Shown here piece after piece: positions 53,283-61,005 of a stretch of DNA of 64,000 nt; the stretch's first letter is position 1, and each line of letters starts with the position of its first letter. The DNA is from Streptomyces himastatinicus ATCC 53653 (GTDB taxonomy: Bacteria > Actinomycetota > Actinomycetes > Streptomycetales > Streptomycetaceae). The DNA lies in contig NZ_GG657754.1 of the NCBI RefSeq assembly GCF_000158915.1, forward strand, positions 10,790,615-10,854,614, written 5' to 3'. The notes beneath the pieces are model-generated. The model made no database searches. It was not told the origin of the DNA and was given only the letters and a program-made list of their open reading frames with translations. Position numbers and translations under genes: made by a program.

Positions 53283-54200
53283 TCAGCGCGTGCTGTACTC
53301 GGTGAGGATCTCGTCGAGCACCCGGTGGGCGTCCACGGCTTCCGCGTCGGCGGAGTCGAGGCTGTTGGCGCAGGTCACCAACGTCTTCCACAGCGCCCAG
53401 CCGCGGCCGCGGGACCACAGCGCGTCATCGACGGCCAGCCGCTTTCGGAAGACCGCACGGCCTTCAGCGGTCAGCAGCGTCCAGGCGATCGCCAGGTCGC
53501 ACGCGGGGTCGCCGACGCCACAGGTGCCAAAGTCGATGACGGCGTGGAGCTTGCCCCCGTTGAGCAGCAGGTTGCCCTGCGCCAGGTCGCCGTGGAACCA
53601 GACGTCAATGCCGTCCCAACACGACTCCACCGCGTGCTTCCAGATCTCCAGGGCCAGCTTGTCGTCGATGTGGCCGCGCAGCTCGGACAGCGCGCCATGC
53701 GCCTTCTCGTCGTAGGTGAGCAGTGTCGCGCCCCGGAACCAGTTGTGGATGCCCGGTTGCGGACCCGCGGAGGCGTCGACGCCTTGCAGCGCAACGACGA
53801 AGTCGGCCAGGTCCGCCGCGAAGCCGACGGGGTCGGCCACGGTCTTGAAGCTGGCAGGCTGGCCCTCGATCCACTCGAAGACCGACCAGGAGAACGGGTA
53901 GCCCGCCCCCGGCTCGCCCTTGGCCAGCGGCACGGGGATCGGGCACGGGAGGGCCGGGGCCAGCACGGGGAGCCACTGGTGCTCCTTGTCGACGGCCAAG
54001 GCGTACTCCCTCGCGCTGGGCAGGCGGAGCAGCATCGTGTCGCCGAGGTGGAAGGTCACGTTGTCCCAGCCGCTGTTCGCCACCGGCGCGATCGGGAGCG
54101 CGGCCCACTGGGGGAACTGCTCGGCGATGAGCCGCTCGACCTGCGCCACGTCGACGGAGACGCGCTTCGGCAACGGGCCGAGGTCTGGAATATCGTTCAT
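53283..54200 (-). CDS. aminoglycoside phosphotransferase-family kinase
   Basis: 305 residues from ATG 54200, with AAGGG 6-7 nt upstream. Protein-kinase-like fold: NSGWDNVTFHLGDTMLLRLP (nucleotide loop and Lys-equivalent region), SVFEWIEGQPA hinge, catalytic loop VWFHGDLAQGNLLLN (HGDxxxxN) and metal-binding VIDFGTCGVGDPACDLA. Such enzymes phosphorylate aminoglycosides, macrolides or ordinary metabolites; nothing here identifies the substrate. Intact and flanked by debris on both sides. Confidence 0.85.
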   Translation of the reverse strand: MNDIPDLGPLPKRVSVDVAQVERLIAEQFPQWAALPIAPVANSGWDNVTFHLGDTMLLRLPSAREYALAVDKEHQWLPVLAPALPCPIPVPLAKGEPGAGYPFSWSVFEWIEGQPASFKTVADPVGFAADLADFVVALQGVDASAGPQPGIHNWFRGATLLTYDEKAHGALSELRGHIDDKLALEIWKHAVESCWDGIDVWFHGDLAQGNLLLNGGKLHAVIDFGTCGVGDPACDLAIAWTLLTAEGRAVFRKRLAVDDALWSRGRGWALWKTLVTCANSLDSADAEAVDAHRVLDEILTEYSTR

Positions 54201-55060
54201 CAGAAACCCTTGTCCTAGTTGGGATGTGTGCCGGTACACGGACGGGGACACGAACGATGAGCGGCCGCATGACCGACCTCAGGTTGCCAGACATCGTGGA
54301 ACTGCTGGACATCGCCGAACCGGCCGCCGTATCGGCGGGCCGGGTCATCATTGAGGACCGCGACGACCGTCAGGCGCTTCGGATCGTCGGCGACCAGACG
54401 CAGAAGCCGTTCCGCTCATACCGGTCCACGATCTCGCGGGCGGTCCCCGGGTCGAGGTCGGACGCGTCCTCGACGGCGACCGACCGGTCTGGGATCTGGT
54501 CGAAGGTCGTGGTTCCAATGGATGTTTCGTGTTCGCGTCAGGAAGCGGCTCGTGGGCCGTGCGACTCGAAAACCTGGTGGATCACGGCGGCTCGACAGGC
54601 TCGTCGCCGATGCCGAACTTCAACAGGCCCACGGCCGTTTCGTGATCGCCACGGCTGTAGTGCAAACCGGCCAACGTCTCACCGGCCTCGCCCCGGTGCC
54701 GCGGAACCTGGAAGCCCTCGTCAACGCCGTCGGCACGCCCGGTGGACCCGTCAATCACCGATCGTCTGGACACAGCCGAACGCGTCCTGTTCGCCCTCGC
54801 CCGACGTAGGGCATCGACCCCGAAACCGCTCCCTGACGTCGAGACGTACGGGCGGCTCGAGATCGCTGACCGGGAGGCGCTGGAGGCGGAGGGCTCCCGA
54901 CTGCTGGCGGCCACCGACCCGCAAGCGTCGGCCCATGCCGTCCGATTCATGCGGCTCTTGACTCAGCTGCATCCGCCAGGCTGCCGGAGCCAGAGGAGGC
55001 GCTCCCGCACCAAACACCGGGGGCGTGGAGTACGTCGAACCCCTTCGCCCCCGCCGTGTA
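54201..55060. other. region of coding debris before the tRNA gene
   Basis: No intact gene. Protein-like pieces: plus strand near 54269, TDLRLPDIVELLDIAEPAAV; minus strand near 54450-54380, DPGTAREIVDRYERNG then RLLRLVADDPKRLTVVAVLN in the next frame; plus strand 54742-54970, RLDTAERVLFALARRRASTP and ADREALEAEGSRLLAATDPQ. On the minus strand near 54700-54590, GLHYSRGDHETAVGLLKFGI is also plausible. Several decayed genes seem to be interleaved; none could be named. Confidence 0.35.
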
Positions 55061-55075
55061 GGGTGGGCGCACCGA

Positions 55076-55152
55076 CGCGGGGTGGAGCAGCTCGGTAGCT
55101 CGCTGGGCTCATAACCCAGAGGTCGCAGGTTCAAATCCTGTCCCCGCTACCA
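55076..55152 (+). tRNA. initiator tRNA-Met (anticodon CAT)
   Basis: 77 nt with encoded CCA. Acceptor CGCGGGG pairs with CCCCGC, leaving C1 opposite T72, the unpaired end typical of bacterial initiators. D stem GAGC/GCTC; anticodon stem CTGGG/CCCAG, with the three G-C pairs that mark initiator tRNAs; loop CTCATAA with anticodon 55110-55112; T loop GGTTCAAATCC. A -10-like TAGGGT is at 55059-55064. The gene is intact; no second copy of its 3' end was noticed nearby. Confidence 0.93.
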
Positions 55153-55315
55153 ACGCACCGACCCCCACGACGTTATCTCGAGGGGGCCGGTCGCACGTCC
55201 AGGAGCAGCCCTACAAAGCTGGCACCGACGCCGACCCGACGTGGTGCAGAGACGGAACCGGCGCTGCCCTCGCCGCCCGCCCGCTGCACGGCGACATCGC
55301 CGTGGCGGCGATCGC

Positions 55316-55405
55316 ATGAGCACCGAGTTGAGCGGCGTCGACCTGGCCCGCCAGGCATTGGTCGCGGCCCAGGAGGCGGAGAAGAAGAACGGCAATCAGC
55401 CAAGG
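55316..55405 (+). pseudogene. DUF721/DciA-like N-terminal fragment
   Basis: ATG 55316 begins STELSGVDLARQALVAAQEA then EKKNG, the N-terminal motif of actinobacterial DUF721 (DciA-related) proteins. After about 30 residues similarity ends and the sequence becomes antisense to the membrane-protein remnant at 55417. A truncated relic; the match is short. Confidence 0.42.
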
Positions 55406-55416
55406 GGGCCTGCAGC

Positions 55417-55800
55417 TCAGGTGTCGGCTGCGTATCGGATCTGGCCGAGCCAGGCGCGGAAGGCGTAGGTGAGAGCGAGTAGGCCGGGCGAAAAGATGCT
55501 GACCCACACCGCCCCCAGCACGACAGGGCTGACGTCCACACCGTGCATGTCGCCGAACATCATCCCGAAGCCTAGGGTCGGCAGGAGCACCAAGGGCGGA
55601 AGAACCAGAGTCCCGAAGCCAGCGTGAAATTGCAGATGGCCGTACAAGGCACCGATCACAAGGTGAGACAGACCGTGAACGGCGGCAGGAACCAGATAGA
55701 CGGATCACTGGAGTTGTCGGAGAAGTGGGCCACGCTCCCTGTCACGAACGCCACGAGTGCCAGGTGCCCGAGCGCGACGGAGGTGAGGACGGTCCGTGCG
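55417..55800 (-). pseudogene. small membrane protein, frameshifted
   Basis: One frame reads RTVLTSVALGHLALVAFVTG, then DPSIWFLPPFTVCLTL and a stop near 55662. One base later another frame continues VIGALYGHLQFHAGFGTLVL, PPLVLLPTLGFGMMFGD and SPGLLALTYAFRAWLGQIRY to the TGA at 55417. Joined, they give about 135 residues with four membrane helices. A single missing base separates the halves. The second half alone is an 80-codon frame from 55659. Family not recognised. Confidence 0.5.
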
Positions 55801-56203
55801 CTCCGGCTGGTGATCGTATGGATGACAACAGTCCCCCTGGCGCACGGGATGTGCGACTGCGCTGGCCGGGGGTGAGACGTGGCGCGGGAGCGTGGGCATG
55901 CCTTGCCGCGACAGCGGTCGCGTCGTCTGATCCGTCCTCTTCCGCACCCGGGGCGTCTTCGTCGTCGTACGCCTCCCCGTCCGGCTCGTCGAAGTCCTCC
56001 TCCAGGCTGTCGTCGATATCCGGGTGATCGCTGTCCAGCTGTTCCTGCGGTGGGCTCGGCTCGGGGGAGTCGAAATAGTCCTCGAGCCCGGTCTCAAGGG
56101 GATGGCCGACAGCAACACGGTGCGCGCAGTTGCGTTCGACTACAAGGCGGTCCTGAGCGCGCCGGGGCATGCCCACGAGCCGCTCTGAACATGCCCCTAC
56201 CCG
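55801..56203. other. region with short coding relics
   Basis: No intact gene. The minus strand at about 56090-55925 encodes a very acidic stretch (DYFDSPEPSPPQEQLDSDHP, DDSLEEDFDEPDGEAYDDED) that may be part of a former protein. The plus strand at 56103 encodes MADSNTVRAVAFDYKAVLSA and ends PGHAHEPL at 56188, resembling the start of a HAD-like protein cut after 28 residues. Both are weak calls. Confidence 0.3.
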
Positions 56204-56421
56204 TTAGCAACGGCCGTGCCGGTCACGGTGGCGGTGCCGGACACCGAGCTCATGGTCAGCCCGCAGAGTGATGCCGACCCTGGGCGTCTGCACGGCGGCG
56301 CTGCACGTCTTCGCCGACGCCGGGCGCTGGACCGCTTGGATGCTGGTCAGGGTCCCGCCGATCTTCACCTTCAGGATCGGGGTTGTCGAATAGCCGGCGA
56401 AGTACTGCTGCATTTCGTCTA
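56204..56421 (-). pseudogene. remnant of an unknown protein; DNA repeat copy 2
   Basis: Minus-strand reading LLDEMQQYFAGYSTTPILKV, KIGGTLTSIQAVQR, homologous in protein and DNA to the remnant at 50830-51236 (copy 1). Here LTS-IQAV is in frame with the preceding block. The upstream half is replaced at 56421 by the end of a VOC-family fragment, so this copy too is truncated. Confidence 0.5.
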
Positions 56422-56526
56422 ACAGACTGCGTAGAGCTCGACCATCCGCCCGTCCGGATCTTTCACCACATGTCGTCCGGAAGGCAGCGGCGGGGTGAGG
56501 GTCTGGCCATCGACGGTAAAGCCCAG
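56419..56526 (-). pseudogene. VOC (glyoxalase/bleomycin-resistance) C-terminal fragment
   Basis: The last 35 codons of a vicinal-oxygen-chelate protein: LGFTVDGQTLTPPLPSG, then HVVKDPDGRMVELYAVC and TAG at 56421-56419. The KDPDGxxxEL strand with its metal-binding Glu is characteristic. Nothing upstream continues the domain; the opposite strand there is the end of a different gene. Confidence 0.6.
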
Positions 56527-56546
56527 CCGGGCGCTGCTGGCGGGTC

Positions 56547-56660
56547 GGTGCGAACCGCAAGGCCATCGACACCTTCTTGCGCTACCACCACGAGCAGGGC
56601 CTGTCGAAGCGCCGGCTGACGTGCGAGGACATCTTCGTGCCGGAACTCTTCGACACCTGA
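56547..56660 (+). pseudogene. 4,5-dihydroxyphthalate decarboxylase-like C-terminal fragment
   Basis: 37 codons reading GANRKAIDTFLRYHHEQGLS, KRRLTCEDIFVPELFDT and TGA. The NRxxxxxFLRYxxEQGLxxR pattern is the C-terminal end of this substrate-binding-protein-like decarboxylase group. It lies head to head with the VOC fragment, about 20 bp away, another junction between truncated genes. Confidence 0.4.
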
Positions 56661-56771
56661 GTCGAGGGGCAACGATGTGTCGGGTTTGTCGATCCCAGAA
56701 GGAGGGAGTGGTCGTCGTCATGGCCACCTGACGATCACCGCGGTGCGAGTGGGCCGGTGTTCTGCCGCGTT

Positions 56772-56900
56772 TCATTCATGGGTGCTCTTCTCCGGGACGC
56801 GAGCCCCGGTGAGCTGATGCCGGGCGACCACGAGTGCGGTGTCGACACCCCGGGTGCCGGTCGCGACGCACAAGGTGTAGGCAACGTCGTCCATGCGCCG
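56772..56900 (-). pseudogene. DUF5133-like C-terminal fragment
   Basis: Reads RRMDDVAYTLCVATGTRGVD, TALVVARHQLTGARVPEKS and ends HE with TGA at 56774. The YTLCVxTGTRxxxxAL pattern is that of DUF5133 proteins, common in Streptomyces. The N-terminal part is missing. Confidence 0.5.
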
Positions 56901-56975
56901 CCCGATACTGGGACCGCCACCGGAGTCCCTCTCCGGCCAGCGAGGTCAACCGGGGCCCCGGGGCGCGGCGGCCGG

Positions 56976-57440
56976 TCAGCGCCCGAGGGCCTTGGCCAGC
57001 TGCTGCTTGTTCATGTTCGAGCGGCAGGCCGGCAGCGGCGGCTCTTCGGCGGACCGCTGGAACAGGAAGCCGGGGCGCATCCGCACCACACGCAGGTCCG
57101 GATGGCGCTGCTCGAAGCTATCGAGGAAGCGCTCCACGTACGCCTTCCCGCGGGTGTACGCGGGCCTCTGGCCAGCCATGGGTGGGCCAGGACTCGTGGA
57201 TCGCGCGATCCTTCGGCCCGGCGAATACGCACCCACCGATGAGGCGTACTCCAGCGCGGGAACATCCGCGGCGGCCACGGCCTCGAAGACACGGACACTG
57301 CCCAGCATGCGCGTCATGGAAATGCGGCACCAGCTCCACACCCGGGCCGCCGAGGTCCACGGCGCGCCATGCCGTTTTCCCCGGCGCCCAGTCCGGGCGT
57401 CGGTCGGCGGCCGGCACCGGTCAGGACGACGGTGTCACGC
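56976..57440 (-). pseudogene. NAD-dependent epimerase/dehydratase remnant, several frameshifts
   Basis: Blocks in order on the minus strand but in different frames: RRPDWAPGKTAWRAVDLG, RMLGSVRVFEAVAAADVPAL with YASSVGAYSPG (the catalytic-strand region), HESWPTHGWPEA, and AYTRGKAYVERFLDSFEQRH with LRVVRMRPGFLFQRSAEEPP. This is an extended-SDR epimerase with the YxxxK helix (YTRGK). At least three frame changes are needed, and the N-terminal GxxGxxG part is not recognisable. It ends LAKALGR at 56976. Confidence 0.62.
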
Positions 57441-57449
57441 CCGTGGGCT

Positions 57450-57465
57450 CCGGCCGTTCGGCCGG
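57450..57465 (-). terminator. hairpin after the SPW gene
   Basis: CCGGCC / GGCCGG stem with a GTTC loop, 5 bp beyond the SPW-protein stop on the minus strand. Confidence 0.5.
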
Positions 57466-57469
57466 GCCG

Positions 57470-57913
57470 TCACCGCTGCTGCGCCCGGGTTTCGCCCTTC
57501 ATCCCGAAGGCCGAGGTGGCCAGTCCCAGGAGGAAGATCACCGCGCCGGTGATCACGTTGCTGGTGATGGTCCCCGTGGTGGGCGAGGGGCCGTAGACGG
57601 CCCAGGGCGTGATGATCGTCCAGATGCCGATTGCCGCCACGACCCAGCCCAGGCCGTGGGTGCGCTCGTAGGCCGAGCCGAAGCCGAGCGCCAGGATCGC
57701 GACCGCCAGTCCGGTGATGAGGTTGTTGACCGTCAGCCCTGTCCCGGTGTCGAAGAAGCCCACCACCCACGGTGAGATGGCCAGGTACAGCCCGGCCAGC
57801 AGGGTCAGACCCTCCACGGCCCGAGCCTGAGGCGTCGTCGCCGCCCGCTCATAGCGGGCCCTGAGCTCCATCAGGTCCGGATGCTCTTCGATGCGGGAGC
57901 CATGTGTGGTCAT
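57470..57913 (-). CDS. SPW-repeat membrane protein
   Basis: 147 residues with four membrane helices and two SPW repeats, LYLAISPWVVGF and IWTIITPWAVYG, each followed by a NxxxG-type helix (TVNNLITGLAVAIL, SNVITGAVIFLLG). ATG 57913 is preceded by GAAAGGAGGTG, a near-perfect ribosome-binding site, suggesting high expression. Function of SPW proteins is unknown; in Streptomyces they often sit among stress genes. Confidence 0.87.
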   Translation of the reverse strand: MTTHGSRIEEHPDLMELRARYERAATTPQARAVEGLTLLAGLYLAISPWVVGFFDTGTGLTVNNLITGLAVAILALGFGSAYERTHGLGWVVAAIGIWTIITPWAVYGPSPTTGTITSNVITGAVIFLLGLATSAFGMKGETRAQQR

Positions 57914-58119
57914 GATGACGCACCTCCTTTCGGTGGAGTTCCGCGCCGGGTAGCCGCGAGAAGCGGGCCCAATCAGAGCGGCCGCACCGGATTCGCCTGG
58001 GCAGGCGCCGCACCTCCCACCGGTCGCCGTGCCACGGCCGCGCGGCTCCGGCCCGGATCGGCACGCGCTGGGCGGCCGGAAGACGGCTCTTCCTGGCCTG
58101 TGCGGCGCTGCTGGCCGTC

Positions 58120-58581
58120 GTGGGCGCGATCGGCCAGGGCACCGGATGGATCATGCTGACCCCCACGCTCGGCCCGACGGCGTACGTGCTCCTGGTCCAT
58201 CCGGAGAGCGAGGCGGCCCGGCTGCGCAACTCCTCGCTGGGACCCCTGGTGGCGACCGCCGGCGGCCTGGCGTGCCTGGCCGTCTTCGGACTGTGGCAGC
58301 ACCCCTTCGTGGTCGAACAGAAGCACGACACCTGGTCGCTTATCGGCGCCCAGGCGCTCGCCGCAGGGCTGACCCTCCTCGTGCTCGAACTGATCGAGGC
58401 CCAGCACCCGCCCGCGGCTGCCACAGCCCTGCTGATCACGGCCGGAATCGCCCGGCCGGGACCACCCCTGTACGGCATGCTTGTCGGGCTCCTCCTGCTG
58501 ATCGCGGGCGCCGCACTGATCGCGTGGATCACCCGGCGGACCGGCACGGACACCACACGGGAAGCGGAAGGCGAACAGTGA
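58120..58581 (+). CDS. HPP-family integral membrane protein
   Basis: 153 residues from GTG 58120. HPP domain: TPTLGPTAYVLLVHPESEAA and LELIEAQHPPAAATALLITA (the HPP motif), with four hydrophobic segments. The frame stays open and hydrophobic upstream (RRLFLACAALLAVVGAIGQG), which is the first helix of these proteins, but no start codon precedes it in frame. The N-terminus may therefore be frameshifted relative to a GTG at 58029, or the gene slightly truncated. Some HPP proteins are nitrite transporters in plants; the bacterial role is unclear. Confidence 0.72.
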   Translation: MGAIGQGTGWIMLTPTLGPTAYVLLVHPESEAARLRNSSLGPLVATAGGLACLAVFGLWQHPFVVEQKHDTWSLIGAQALAAGLTLLVLELIEAQHPPAAATALLITAGIARPGPPLYGMLVGLLLLIAGAALIAWITRRTGTDTTREAEGEQ

Positions 58582-58585
58582 CGCG

Positions 58586-59175
58586 GTGTTCTCCACCCTG
58601 ATCGGCGGGCCGGGGGAGTACCTGCTCGGCCCGGAGGACCACTGGAACGTCTGGGGCGGGTCCTACGAGGAGGCACCCTCATCCACGTCGGCCGCTGGAC
58701 CACCGGTGACACCGTCATCGAATGCCGGGAGGCGCTGGCCGTGCCCGCCGACCCGGACCGGCTGGTCCTGCTGCGCCGGGTCCGCGCGGTGCCCGCGGCG
58801 ACGCCGCGTACGGCTGCGGCTGGACGTCCGCCCCGCCCTCGGCGCGCACGCCATGACCGGCCTGCGGCTGGAGGACGGTACCTGGTCGGCCCACGGCGGT
58901 GGACCGCATCTGCGCCTCGCCGGGGCGGCCGGCGCCGCTCCCGGTCGGCAGGGCCTCCTGGCGACAGACCTCACCGTGGCCTCGGGAGAAGCACATGACC
59001 TCGTCCTGGAGATCGGCACCCGGGGGCCGCCTGCCGCCCGCCGGGGCCGTTCGCCCAGGAATACGACGTCCGCCAGCGCCGGCTCCGCGGCAACCTGCCC
59101 CAGGCGTTCGTCCAGCCCAACTCCTCGAGGCGGCGGTACGCCTCAGCGGCGACCCGGAGACCCGGCGAGCTGAAC
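58586..59175 (+). pseudogene. GH15-like glucoamylase/trehalase with catalytic barrel deleted
   Basis: Blocks: EYLLGPEDHWNVWGGSYEE, IHVGRWTTGDTVIECREALA, ADPDRLVLLRRVRAVP, RLRLDVRPALGAHAMTGLRL and LATDLTVASGEAHDLVLEIG form the N-terminal beta-sandwich of GH15-type proteins, spread over three frames. At about 59045 they jump to FAQEYDVRQRRLRGNLPQAF and LLEAAVRLSGDPETR, the extreme C-terminus. The roughly 350-residue (alpha/alpha)6 barrel with both catalytic glutamates is missing, as is the usual N-terminal lead. It overlaps the end of the next gene. Confidence 0.6.
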
Positions 59176-59182
59176 ATCAGCA

Positions 59183-60991
59183 TCAATCCTGCCGTTGCTG
59201 ACGGTGGCTCTTGCCCGGCAGGAACTCCTGGATCTTGGCTTTGACACCCTGCCGGACCATGTCCGCACGGTCGGTGTCGCCCTTGACGATGGCCGCGGCC
59301 GCGGCCTCGATCTGATCGAGGCTGGCGTGCGGAGGGATCGGCGGTACGGCCGGGTCGGTGCGGAAGTCGATGACGAAGGGGCGGTCGGCGCCGAGTGCCT
59401 TGTGCCAGGCGGATTCCACTTCCCCCGGGGTCTCCACACGTACGCCCTCCAGACCGATGGAGCGGGCGAAGTCCGCGTACGGCACGTCGGGGAGGGCCTG
59501 GGAGGGGAGGAACTGGGGGGCGCCGGACATCGCGCGCATCTCCCAGGTGACCTGGTTGAGGTCCTGGTTGTTGAGCACGGCGACGATCAGCCGGGGGTCC
59601 TGCCACTCCGGCCAGTACTTGGCGGCGGTGATGAGCTCGGCCATGCCGTTCATCTGCATGGCTCCATCCCCCACGAGGGCCAGCGCCGGCCGGTCGGGGT
59701 GGGCGAACTTGGCACCGATGACGTACGGGACGCCGGGTCCCATGGTGGCGAGCGTGCCGGACAGCGAGCCGCGCATGGCCCCGCGGATGCGGAGGTGGCG
59801 TGCGTACCAGTTGGCGGCCGAGCCGGAGTCGGCGGCCAGGATCACATCGTGGGGGAGCAGGGCGTCGAGCGCGTGGACGACGTATTCGGGGTTGATGGGG
59901 TCGGCGTCCACGGCGGCGCGCCGTTCCATGACTTTCCACCAGCGGGCGGTGTTCTTCTCGATCTTCTTGCGCCACGAGCCGTGCTTCTTGCGCTTCAGCT
60001 TCGGGAGCAGGGCCTTGACGGTTTCCCGGGCGTCTCCGACGAGGTTGACTTCGAAGGGGTACCTCAGGCCGATCATGAAGGGGTCGATGTCGATCTGTAC
60101 GGCGCGGGCCTGGTCGAGTTCCGGCATGAACTGGGTGTAGGGGAAGCTGGACCCGATGACGAGGAGGGTGTCGCACTCCTGCATCAGCTCGTAGGAGGGG
60201 CGGGTGCCCAGCAGCCCGATGGCCCCGGTGACATACGGCAGGTCGTCGGGGAGGGCATCCTTGCCCAGGAGGGCTTTGGCCACCCCGGCGCCGAGTACGT
60301 CGGCGAGCTGTTCGACTTCGGCTCGTGCTCCGCGGGCGCCCTGGCCGATGAGGATCGCCACCTTCTCGCCGGCGTTGAGCACTTCGGCGGCCTGGTCCAG
60401 GTCGGACGGGGCCGGGATGGGTGCGTAGGAGGCCATGCCGAGGCTGGAGGGGACCATTTTGAACGCGTGTGTCGGCGGGGAGTAGTCGAGTTCCTGAACG
60501 TCCGCAGGGATGATGATGGCCGTCACCGTGCGCTTGGCGTAGGCCGTGCGCATCGCCCGGTCGATGACGTTGGGGAGCTGTTCGGGGACCGTGACCATCT
60601 GGCAGAAGTCGGCGGCGACGTCCTTGTAGAGGTTCAGCAGGTCGACTTCCTGCTGGTAGGAGCCGCCCATGGCGCTGCGGTTGGTCTGGCCGACGATCGC
60701 CACCACCGGTACGTGGTCGAGCTTGGCGTCGTACAGGCCGTTGAGCAGGTGGATGGCGCCAGGACCGGAAGTTGCCGCGCAGACTCCCACGCGGCCGGAG
60801 AACTTCGCGTAGCCGGTGGCTTCGAAGGCGGCCATCTCCTCGTGCCGGGCCTGAATGAACTGGGGCTTGTTGTCGGCCCGTCCCCAGGCGGCGAGCAGGC
60901 CGTTGATGCCGTCGCCGGCGTAGGCGAAGACATGTTTGACGTCCCACTCGCGCAGGCGCTGGAGGATGTAGTCGGACACTTTGAGTGACAC
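59183..60991 (-). CDS. pyruvate oxidase/dehydrogenase-like ThDP enzyme (PoxB-like)
   Basis: 602 residues. The ThDP-binding fold opens with VKHVFAYAGDGINGLLAA and has catalytic Glu51 (QARHEEMAAFEA). Central FAD-type domain with GQGARGA and IDIDPFMIGLRYPF. The C-terminal diphosphate site is GDGAMQMNGMAELITAAKYW to LNNQDLNQVTWEMR. PoxB-type enzymes decarboxylate pyruvate to acetate and CO2, passing electrons to quinone via FAD. GTG 60991 is preferred (GAGGAAG upstream); ATG 61006, overlapping the upstream stop, is the alternative. Coupled to the FAD/Fe-S dehydrogenase gene before it. Confidence 0.86.
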   Translation of the reverse strand: MSLKVSDYILQRLREWDVKHVFAYAGDGINGLLAAWGRADNKPQFIQARHEEMAAFEATGYAKFSGRVGVCAATSGPGAIHLLNGLYDAKLDHVPVVAIVGQTNRSAMGGSYQQEVDLLNLYKDVAADFCQMVTVPEQLPNVIDRAMRTAYAKRTVTAIIIPADVQELDYSPPTHAFKMVPSSLGMASYAPIPAPSDLDQAAEVLNAGEKVAILIGQGARGARAEVEQLADVLGAGVAKALLGKDALPDDLPYVTGAIGLLGTRPSYELMQECDTLLVIGSSFPYTQFMPELDQARAVQIDIDPFMIGLRYPFEVNLVGDARETVKALLPKLKRKKHGSWRKKIEKNTARWWKVMERRAAVDADPINPEYVVHALDALLPHDVILAADSGSAANWYARHLRIRGAMRGSLSGTLATMGPGVPYVIGAKFAHPDRPALALVGDGAMQMNGMAELITAAKYWPEWQDPRLIVAVLNNQDLNQVTWEMRAMSGAPQFLPSQALPDVPYADFARSIGLEGVRVETPGEVESAWHKALGADRPFVIDFRTDPAVPPIPPHASLDQIEAAAAAIVKGDTDRADMVRQGVKAKIQEFLPGKSHRQQRQD

Positions 60992-61005
60992 AGGTCTTCC
61001 TCTCA

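Noticed and set aside
55076..55152. tRNA as attachment site with a duplicated 3' end in this window
   Set aside because: No second copy of the tRNA 3' sequence was found by eye; integration remains only an inference.
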